Origin: Siphonodentalium dalli
Lineage: Eukaryota; Mollusca; Scaphopoda; Gadilida; Siphonodentaliidae
Length of the DNA: 64,000 bases
Assembly: GCA_032622095.1 (NCBI GenBank)
Contig: CP136064.1
Span: forward strand, 248,839,827 to 248,903,826
Reading direction: 5' to 3'
Position numbers and translations under genes: made by a program. This document shows, in pieces, positions 56,529 to 64,000 of this stretch. A model generated the notes under the pieces. That model was not told where the DNA came from. It did no database searches and saw only the letters and a program-made list of their open reading frames with translations. Within the stretch, counting starts at the first letter, position 1, and every line of letters begins with the position of its first letter.

Positions 56529-56645
56529 AGGGAACATACCACTGTGCCGCCAACCCATGTAAGAACAGTGGTACCTGTCGAGCAGAATCGGGTGGTTACC
56601 GATGTGATTGTGTCGCTGGATTCTCCGGAAACAACTGTGAAAGAC
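56529..56645 (+). CDS. EGF-like domain exon
   Basis: 39 residues, phase 1 both sides (ATCTTTACAG/AGGGAA and AGAC/gtaagt). Reads EGTYHCAANPCKNSGTCRAE then SGGYRCDCVAGFSGNNCER: six Cys with standard EGF spacing and the GYRCDCVAGFSG core. No acidic residues before the first Cys, so probably not calcium binding. It joins the VWA at 54214 to the one beginning at 61984, giving ERRCPGRGD across the junction. Confidence 0.95.
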
Positions 56646-57040
56646 GTAAGTGAACAATCTGCTAGCTTTGTATCATCTTGCGTTATTCATAGTTTTCATA
56701 AAAAGAATAACATTTATGCCATTAAAATAAAATATTTGTGTTCTCAAGCAATTAGACCTCAATTTTGAAATGAGGAAGAGAGGCTATTTATTTTTATTTT
56801 TTCTTAAAATCTGGAAAACATACTCCAGAAACAACAACAAATTTAGTTTTTGTTTATCAAATCAAAAATTTCTAAAAGAAAATATTCAAATGTTTGATGA
56901 GGCATTTTAAAAGAAAACTTCAGTGACGAGGGAGGTGCCTGAGAACATAGAATGTTTATCTGTTTGGCCTTATTCAAATTGAAGAAAGAAAATACACTCC
57001 ATAATTATCTCCCACCCCAGCGGAGATATAGAATTATATA

Positions 57041-57254
57041 GTAATGCCCTAAGTAATCGACTCCTTTAACCACAGCAGAATTATGGGTAACTTTTCAGGA
57101 TTTAGTCGGAAATATGGCTTGTTGCCATTCATCGGAAAGCTCTCCCCGGGAGCTTTCCGATGAATGGCAACAAGCCATATTTCCGACTAAATCCTGAAAA
57201 GTTACCCATAATTCTGCTGTGGTTAAAGGAAAACGATTACTTAGGGAATTACTG
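57041..57254. mobile_element. TA-type hairpin MITE (family T)
   Basis: Start GTAATGCCC lacks its first C; end GGGAATTACTG then TA. Outer arms of the CTAAGTAATCGACTCC subtype, centre CTCTC-CCCG-GGAG. Confidence 0.88.
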
Positions 57255-57516
57255 TATATGCCAACGCCATCCACTTGTATGTAATAAAGATTATTCCCTC
57301 ATTTTTCCTAACAAAAACACCTCCACAATTACTAGACACTTCATGCCTTCAAAACCCAAAAAAAACTTTAATGAAACATTATTACGAGTTATGATTCTAA
57401 ACTCAAAATAGCAATGGAACATAGGAACCAACATCAGATGAATGTAATAACAGCCTTTTTCCGCCTCTGTTGATATGGATAAGATTAGCAAAATATGTGC
57501 GAGATGATTACATTAA

Positions 57517-57772
57517 CCCTTTCATGATGGGAGCTCCGCTGGTGCAGCATTAAAGATCCTCGTGCCAGTGCATTCTCTTATATATCCAAGTCTGCTATAG
57601 GGAGCCTTGCATATATAAGAGAATTAACTGGCTTACAAGTTCAAGGTAAATATTGTTAGGCCAATGCCTTCTCTTATATATGCAAGGCTCCCTGTGGGAG
57701 ACTCACATATATAAGAGAATGCATTGGCACAAAGTTTTTGCAAAATTTCAGGAAGCTCCAGTTATGGAAGGG
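57517..57772. mobile_element. TTAA-flanked MITE, family P1 (two-hairpin)
   Basis: TTAA at 57513-57516 and 57773-57776, ends CCCTTTCATGATGGGAG and AGTTATGGAAGGG, two cassette hairpins. Confidence 0.9.
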
Positions 57773-58306
57773 TTAAATCGAAATTACAGAGTACAAACAG
57801 TTTCGGACACAATTTCTCTAGATAGCATTTCATCAAATATTGGAAAATATTCAACAATTGGTTAAAAAACGACATTAAATATTGGTTGATAGATTATAAT
57901 ATCAGTCGGAAATTATCAACTGCTGTGTCTAATTTAACTGGTGCAAATTTTGCTGAAATTTTATTGAAAGTTGGAAATTATTGAACTTTGGAACTAAAAT
58001 TTCTGTCATCACATATTGAAATATGCATATTTTGAATACATATAATATACGACTTATCTATATCTTCATATATATGGACATTGCATGTAATTCATTTATA
58101 ACAATGACACCGTTTCGATATAAAATTTATGAAAATATTTTTATTTTGGCATGATTCGTTGTTATTTCATTCTGAACACCTCAACAGTGTGTTCAAATTA
58201 CTTTAAGTTAAAAAAAACCTGCCCCGAGTAATGAGAACTAATTACTAATTACACTCTGGTTCAAGTTAAGATGAACATCCTTGCTTTCTCTTTGTTTTCC
58301 AAACAG

Positions 58307-58410
58307 GTGGTGAAGGTACATACTGTTTGGAAACCAACCATAGCATGGGATTTTCACCCAGTCCTCTTCATACGCAGAGTCTACACATTCAGTTCTTAAT
58401 GCACACCTAG
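58307..58410 (+). pseudogene. Possible decayed EGF-type exon or unused exon
   Basis: After a fair acceptor (GTTTTCCAAACAG/GTGGTG) the phase 1 frame reads GGEGTYCLETNHSMGFSP, whose EGTYC resembles the start of the 56529 exon (EGTYHC). It then loses all Cys pattern and hits TAG at 58408-58410. No GT donor in a useful place except directly after GTGGTGAAG. The acceptor also sits in an inverted repeat (TTTCCAAACAG and its inverse). It could be chance; if used it would end the protein early. Confidence 0.25.
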
Positions 58411-58479
58411 AAACGATTTGAAAGAAAAATGCTCTCATAGAAATGCAGTGGAATCACAGGATATATTAAGATACATTAA

Positions 58480-58732
58480 CCCTTCCATGACTGGAGCTTT
58501 CTGAAATTTTGCGAAAACCCTTTGCCAATGTATTCTCTTATATATGCAAGTCTCCCATTGGAATCCTCACATATATAAGAGAATACATTGGCCTAACAAT
58601 AGTTACATTGACCTTGTAAGCCAGTGCATTGTCTTATATGGGAGGCTCCCTATGGGAGACTTGCATTTATAATAGAATGCACTGGCACATGATCTTTAAT
58701 GCTGCACTAGCGCGGCTCCCATCATGAAAGGG
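58480..58732. mobile_element. TTAA-flanked MITE, family P1 (two-hairpin), reverse orientation
   Basis: TTAA at 58476-58479 and 58733-58736, ends CCCTTCCATGACTGG and CATCATGAAAGGG. Its right TTAA is directly followed by a P5-like element. Confidence 0.9.
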
Positions 58733-58736
58733 TTAA

Positions 58737-58885
58737 AAGTTCAGAAGTTAAGTTCTATTTATTGGAGGCAAATGTTCAGATAATAAGCTCAACAAATGAT
58801 TTATGGTTGTTGTTTGAACTTTTCATCTGAACATTTCCTAAGGGATAACTACTCGTCAATGAATGTTTAGAATATAGAGGGCTAA
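58737..58885. mobile_element. P5-type element, abutting a P1 element
   Basis: AATGTTCAGATAATAAGCTC and the inverse-type TTCATCTGAACATTTCC, ending TATAGAGGGCTAA (decayed GGGTTAA). Left boundary taken as the shared TTAA at 58733-58736. Confidence 0.65.
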
Positions 58886-59361
58886 GTAACAAGCCATTGT
58901 GTTTAAATACTTTATGATTTGGTCGGATTCAAAATTAATAATCAAAAGTATCTAATTTCAAGTAAAGATGGAAAAAAATTTCAGGCAGAAATATGCGCTG
59001 CATGGTCATAATATAATGGATAAAGCTCTCAATTGGATCAACTAATAGACATTTCTTTTGTGCAGCTGGTCTGTTTTGAGTTGAAATCCACACAAAAAAT
59101 GGCCAATCCGATTTTCCCTTAATGAAATTTAAAAATAAGGATCATTTCATTTAATAAAACTGAATATATAGCCTGTGTCAGTCGTTTCCCCCGACACTCA
59201 ACACTTTCTAAAATTGTTCTGTGGTGCATTAATTTGAACCCTGGATGGCCTGCTGGCTCTGTTGATCACTGGTATGTTTCTGTCTTCTGCTAACAGAGTT
59301 ATGTGGAACAATTAATTCATACTAGTGATACCTTCTATGAAGTCTTTTAAATTTAATTCTA

Positions 59362-59572
59362 CAGTAATGCCCTTAATAATCGACTCCTTAACCACAGCAG
59401 AATTATGGGTAATTTTAGGATTTAGTCGGAAATATGGCTTGTTGCCATTCAGCGGATAGCTCTCACTGAGAGCTTTCCGATGAATGGCAACAAGTCATAT
59501 TTTCGACTAAATCCAGAAAAATGACCCATAATTCTGCTGTGGTTAACAAGTCAATCATTTAGGGCATTACTG
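59362..59572. mobile_element. TA-flanked hairpin MITE (family T)
   Basis: 211 bp, TA both sides, start CAGTAATGCCC, end GGGCATTACTG. A few unpaired changes in the arms. Confidence 0.9.
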
Positions 59573-60592
59573 TATTAAATGGCAAACTCTTCTGAATGTG
59601 CCTTTTTAGTCTTTATCTCTTACTCTTATATGTCCCTCTGCTGTGGTATTTCTGACATAAATTATTACTATTCACTAATACTCGAAATCACTTGCTCATG
59701 GTAGAGCCTCCATTGGTCAATGAGAGGACAAAGTTGAGAAGTAACATCTATCATTATACGTTATTGGTCTCTCTGTCCGTTTGGGGGGGGGGGGGGTGGG
59801 TGGAATAGTGAATGAAATTATTAAATGTGAGATAACTAGCCCAAAATACAGGTCAAGTTCTAATTTTCTGGAATCGGCCATGTTGTTCGCGACCAAGTGA
59901 TCTGGCCTATATTATCGGAATCGTCAATATAAATACTATTTTTGAATTTGAAGGAAAATTCATCTCTGTATTTTTCTGGTTATTTATTAGATAGGGCGGA
60001 TGGATTAAAATATTAACTTGGTTCCAACTTATCAAGATCAAAATTCTTCAGATATATATGTACTAGTTTGTTTAAGTATCCCTATCTGACAAAATATTTT
60101 GCCATACATTAGTTGGTTCTGTACTATTAATGAAATCCAACCACATTTTAATGTAAATGTATCTCTTTTATCTCTGTGTATAGTGAATGTACTTTTCATT
60201 TCCTTTGCATCTTTTGTGATATTGATATGTACTGTTAGATGGCATCCAACATAAGACTAGAATATATGTTAAACAATTCAATAAAACTCAAATTCTTATT
60301 TAATCTATCTAAAAAAAATTCAAATGTTTAAATTTTTATTGTAGTCAATGCTATTTCATATATCCAAATACCGTGCATCACTATTTTACTTATATTTCTT
60401 GGTGGAAAACATATTCAATCTACTAAAACTGTATCTGGTATATGGATGTAAAAACAAATTGTGTCAACTTTACTCCTTGATATATTCAACTGCCGAAGTC
60501 AAAACCAGATTTTTAAAACTAGTCCAATCTTGTGCTACCTAAATTTTTGTACCGGTATGTCGATAAAATATAGATATATACAATTTATTTAA

Positions 60593-61033
60593 TCCTTTAC
60601 CCAACAAAACGGTCACAAACGCCCAAATAAAGCTTCAACAGCCTAAAATATCTTCGGTCTGTCTCAATAACACCATACAAATATGGATATCATTGGAACC
60701 GGTTCATTGACCACATTGTGATGGTTACAGTTATGCCCTGTGCCAGTGCATTCTCTTATATATGCGAGGCGACCTATGGCGAATGCATTGGCCTAAAAAA
60801 TTCTTCTTTTAACACTTTTTACCATTTTTTCTTACATTCTTTAACAATTTTAGAATTTTTTCTTAAATTTTTTTTAATTTTTATAAGATTTTTCTACATT
60901 CTTTGACAATTTTATCATTTTTAATATGTGTTAATTAAGCCAATGCATTCTCTTATATATGCGAGGCGACCTATTGTCGACTCGCATATATAATAGAATG
61001 CATTGGCACAAGGCCGTTCTGTTGAGTAAAGGG
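60593..61033. mobile_element. TTAA-flanked MITE, family P2 (two-hairpin), decayed
   Basis: TTAA at 60589-60592 and 61034-61037, ends TCCTTTACCCAACA and TTGAGTAAAGGG. The first hairpin lacks half its right arm, the spacer is expanded by AT-rich duplication, and the second hairpin is complete. Confidence 0.88.
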
Positions 61034-61983
61034 TTAAGTTGATCTTTAATAGCAATTGAATTTGTTTATAATGTTTATATATCAATTGTCATGTTTTTCA
61101 TCTTTTAATTACTATCATCATTTGAGCTGCTGGTTTGAAATTAACAGATTTGTGTCCATATTAAGTGTTGAGCCACTTATATCTGCTAACTTATAATTGT
61201 GCTTAATATGTTTAAGTTATCAATAGACAAGTTAGGGCTTTATGTAAAGAACCAGACTGGGAACCGACATCATATATTGTTAAAAATGGTGACAAGATGT
61301 CTCACATGCTCACTGTGAATACCATCCCCATATAAATATGACTGTTGTTGAGAAGATATAAATGTTCAAGTGACTTCAGTCACAATTTTTTTGAGGTTAT
61401 GAAATGTGAATGTTTTTTTTATCCCAAAATCTCCTTAAAAACTATTCTGTTCGATATTTTTGTAGTATCCAAGATGAGTTGTTGGGACAGCTCATTGGTC
61501 AACTAGCTTGCTGATATCTTTGGAAAATATTGAAAAAACAAATGTTGAAATTTCCAGATGTAATATATTGCCGCCATTTTCGAGAAAATTATGATGATGG
61601 TTCGATCCCAATCTAGTGAACAGTTACACAGGAAGAGATATTTCCAAACGCAGTTGATGTTGCTTGCATGAGTGAAAAGTCAATGAGATATAAACCAGCT
61701 CTATTGTTGTTATTAGATTAGGGTGACAATTTCCCAAAGCATTTTCTGTAGTAATTATTATCTAATTTTCATATATTTGAATATTAATGGGAATCCAACT
61801 TATTCAAAATCAATTTCCCCAAATCTTGCTGATCCTTTTTGATACATTGTTGGCTTGTTATGTTGTATACCCATAATCTGAATGGCAAATAAATTTATAG
61901 GTTATTGTGGACGACAAATTTATAGTGGGATAAATCAAGCATATACATGTGTTTAATTTGAATGTTTTTTTCTCTTTCTTCAG

Positions 61984-62215
61984 GATGCCCAGGACGAGGG
62001 GACATTGTGTTTATTATTGACACATCCAGATACCAAAACAAGAAACAGTTCCGCAAAATAAAGCGATTTGTGCGATCAGTCATCAAGAGACTACAGTTCA
62101 GAAATCAAGCCTTCCGAGTAGGTCTCGTCCAGTTTGCCCGATCTGCTGGCGTTAAACTGACGTTAGATGAAGGAATAGACAAACGAACAACATTGGCCAG
62201 AGTAGCTGGATTGAG
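61984..62215 (+). CDS. VWA domain, first exon of three
   Basis: About 77 residues; acceptor TTTCTTCAG/GATGCC in phase 1, donor TTGAG/gtgagt in phase 2. CPGRGDIVFIIDTSRYQNKK: the metal-site motif is reduced to DTSRY. Then FRKIKRFVRSVIKRLQFRNQ and FRVGLVQFARSAGVKLTLDE, a typical first half of a VWA. The intron phases and positions differ from all other VWAs in the window, so this domain belongs to a different lineage. The RGD before the first strand is probably buried. Confidence 0.92.
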
Positions 62216-62899
62216 GTGAGTTTTCTCTTACTTTTTGAGCACAGGAGCTTATAACGTCATTTTCATTTTCTATAACAACGAGATTAGTTCGTAATTCAAA
62301 ATTGTGTCTTCATATTTCCGCTTTCACTTTGTGACCTCATCTACATGATATTAAACACGATCGACATGCAAACCAATCGGCGAACTCAGCTTCATAATCC
62401 AGGTCGGGTCATGTTGAATACGGATATGAGGTTACGAAGTGAATGCGGAAAAAAATGTTTCAGTATTATCAACAGATTTCATCTCTATGAAAAATGATAA
62501 TAAGGATGTGTTGGTTTGTATGTGTACATAAATTATGCATTTATCATTTAATGAGATTGAAACATGTTTTATCAATTTTGTATTAGAGAAGGCTCGAGGA
62601 GGAGGATTTTCGATAATTTGCAACCTTTGCTCTCCGAGTTAGACCAACCTGGAGATTTGATGACCTTGGGAGACGATATTCAGTCAAAAATAAATCAAAT
62701 GCTATGAATGGAAATGGAAATGAGTGGTTTGTGGTATTGTTTGAAAGAGGAATCCTTTGCCTATCCATCATGCTAGCGTGAAGTATCCTATCATCTTTTC
62801 ATGGAATACAAGTCTAAAACTCCATACAAACTCAATAGCTAACAGAATGGCATTTTGCTTCTAACATATATATATACAAGGATAATGCTGTTATTTCAG
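62216..62899 (+). other. Intron 19
   Basis: 684 bp, the only phase 2 intron. A weak inverted pair (CTTTCACTTTGTGACCTCAT near 62323 and ATGAGGTTACGAAGTGAATG near 62426) suggests a decayed foldback. Otherwise nothing recognised. Confidence 0.65.
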
Positions 62900-63087
62900 G
62901 AAACGACAGGGAGATCCAAATGTGGTGACAGCATTGAGAAAGGCTGAATATCTGATATTCGATAAGACTGAAGATAAGACTCGTCCACGTCATATCTTCC
63001 TGTTGTCAACAGGCTTCCAGGCTCAGCGAGAATTCCTCAAACAATCCAACAGGCTGAAGAAGAAGGGCATCTTTCTCACTGGCATAG
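62900..63087 (+). CDS. VWA domain, second exon of three
   Basis: About 62 residues; acceptor TGTTATTTCAG/GAAACG completes an Arg codon (phase 2), donor GCATAG/gtttgt in phase 1. Reads RKRQGDPNVVTALRKAEYLI, then RPRHIFLLSTGFQAQREFLK and KKKGIFLTGIG. The usual metal-site Thr is Val and the TDG Asp is Thr (STG), so this VWA is probably metal-independent. The donor is weak (gtttgt) and a TTAA element starts 6 bases later. Confidence 0.9.
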
Positions 63088-63096
63088 GTTTGTTAA

Positions 63097-63385
63097 CCAT
63101 TTCATGCAGGAGCTTCCTGCAATTTTGTGAAAACCCTGTGCCAATGCATTCTCTTATATATGCGAGTCAACCATAGGTTGCCACGCATATATAAGAGAAT
63201 GCATTGGCCTAACAAATTTTATATTATTTTTTACAATTGTTAAAGAATGTAAGAAAAAACTATCAAAATTATAAAAAATTGTTAAAGAATGTATAAAACA
63301 AAAATTATAAATTTATAAAATTGTTAAAGACTAAGAAAAAATTATAAAAATTGTTAAAGAATGTAAGAAAAATTGTTAGGCCAAT
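63097..63385. mobile_element. P1-type element, right end lost, beside a splice donor
   Basis: TTAA at 63093-63096, only 6 bases past the exon end. Left end CCATTTCATGCAGGAGCTTC, one complete cassette hairpin, then repeated GTTAAAGAATGTAAGAAAAA spacers and the start of a second hairpin (GTTAGGCCAAT) that breaks off. Confidence 0.8.
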
Positions 63386-63505
63386 CAATAATATAGAATG
63401 AACACCTGGTTTATTACTGAAAGAGCTTTATAGTCCATTTGACCAAGATTAGTCTCCAAATTTGCTTCCCACCTTCAACTTGATTATTTAAGCTGTCGGT
63501 GTCAA

Positions 63506-63846
63506 TAGTGTGTCTGTCTAGCATCACCCTCTGGGAACCTCATACTGCTTTCTAGGCCTCAACTGCTATGGGAGACCTAGGATCAGATTGAAGTTCCCCA
63601 AGTTGAAGTTGGTGATTCACCCATTATAATTAGTTACCTTGATTATGCATTTATCCTCTGCAAATTAGGGGATATAGAAACTTCTCAGAAGGGAAAAAGT
63701 AACTAAAAACAATGGTAATTTGAGACTATATATAGATACTTCCCAGAAGATGAGGCCTAAGCAGAATGAGGCTCCCAGAGTATGAATTTGTTGATGCTAG
63801 CCCACTGTGAGGACCTCATTCTGCAAATTACAGACATACTATTTGC
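63506..63846. mobile_element. hAT-like MITE (family H), long form, reverse orientation
   Basis: From AGTGTGTCTGTCTAGCATC to ACAGACATACTATT, with the same spacer as the 54800 copy. Terminal CAAGCCTTG sequences are absent on both sides. Confidence 0.8.
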
Positions 63847-63937
63847 TGGCCTGGTCTCCGAATCTGCTTCCCACCTTCAACTTGATTATTTGTTGCTGCC
63901 GGTGTGTATTTTTAACTTCTCTGTATTCTTCTTTAAG

Positions 63938-64000
63938 GTATTGGAATGTCCAAGACAGATCAGGAGTACCTTTCTGCAGCAGTTTCATACCCGATCAGGC
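63938..64000 (+). CDS. VWA domain, third exon of three (cut by window end)
   Basis: Acceptor TTCTTTAAG/GTATTG in phase 1. Reads GIGMSKTDQEYLSAAVSYPIR, continuing TGI from the previous exon to the typical VWA strand-loop GIGIGMSKTDQEYL. Runs off the window edge. Confidence 0.88.

Larger units (their letters stand above)
56646..61983 (+). other. Intron 18
   Basis: 5.3 kb. Holds T elements (57041, 59362), TTAA elements (57517, 58480, 60593), a P5 relative (58737-58885), a G run at about 59783 and a possible decayed EGF-like exon start at 58307. 59810-60580 and 61040-61980 show nothing recognised. Confidence 0.7.
63088..63937 (+). other. Intron 20
   Basis: Consists mainly of a partial P1-type element (63097-63385) and a hAT-like element (63506-63846) enclosed by a direct repeat of about 50-60 bp. 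Confidence 0.75.
1..64000 (+). other. Large multi-exon gene: multi-VWA extracellular matrix protein, both ends outside window
   Basis: All recognisable coding blocks are on this strand. Their splice phases join without conflict: each exon from 1 to 63937 has an AG acceptor and GT donor, and all introns but one (62216-62899, phase 2) are phase 1. The product would be a secreted matrix or mucus protein of alternating VWA domains and Thr/Pro-rich linkers, followed by VWA-EGF alternation as in matrilins and collagen VI-type proteins. No signal peptide, start codon or stop is seen, so the N and C termini are elsewhere. One gene is the simplest reading. Two adjacent genes, split in the 36445-43256 or 43296-49918 introns, cannot be excluded without transcripts. 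Confidence 0.75.

Noticed and set aside
1822-63176. Recurrent short frames with peptides such as CILLYMRG and IYKRMHWH
   Set aside because: They are translations of the palindromic MITE cassette, present in both directions and all frames.
1-64000. Autonomous transposase genes for the P, T or H families
   Set aside because: None of the open frames in introns is long enough or shows DDE/DDD-type motifs; all elements here are non-autonomous.

Overview
The window is eukaryotic: AT-rich DNA in which short open blocks, each bounded by AG and GT splice signals, are separated by long introns packed with palindromic transposable elements. The protein content (strings of von Willebrand factor A domains, EGF domains and Thr/Pro-rich linkers) and the transposon load fit a marine or freshwater invertebrate. 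A bivalve mollusc is my best guess, but nothing here proves the species.

All supported exons lie on the + strand and look like part of one very large gene for a secreted extracellular matrix protein. Both its start and its end lie outside the window. Almost every intron is phase 1 (after the first base of a codon), so exons can be added, lost or skipped without breaking the frame. Order of exons: partial VWA (1-245); a giant Thr-rich repeat exon (3345-10106, about 2254 residues); a broken VWA exon (10762-11179); Thr-rich linker (13924-14688); VWA (17545-18102); linker (19713-19904); VWA (21749-22303); linker (25762-25845); VWA (26914-27471); two short linkers (33946-33990, 35190-35324); VWA (35896-36444); mini linker (43257-43295); VWA in two exons (49919-50236, 51430-51678); EGF (52161-52274); VWA (54214-54774); EGF (56529-56645); and a VWA in three exons (61984-62215, 62900-63087, 63938 to the edge). 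The 5' part is thus a VWA-linker-VWA alternation whose linkers shrink from about 2254 to 13 residues. The 3' part is a matrilin-like VWA-EGF alternation.

The giant exon holds about 130 copies of a 30-bp (10-residue) unit, then about 79 copies of a 33-bp (11-residue) unit, all open in one frame. The first VWA exon and its intron are duplicated (about 90-2975 and 11022-13890). The second copy has lost about 140 bp of its exon and is dead unless skipped.

The introns hold four main groups of non-autonomous elements: TTAA-flanked elements with CCCTTT ends (piggyBac-like hallmark) built around a shared 68-bp palindrome; about 16 copies of a near-perfect 213-bp hairpin with TA target sites (Tc1/mariner or pogo-like hallmark); hAT-like elements with 8-bp target duplications; and one tRNA-type SINE nested in a hAT-like element. 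The palindrome cassette appears inside elements with several unrelated ends, and arm sequences change in step. I saw no transposase gene, RNA gene, CRISPR array or second protein gene.
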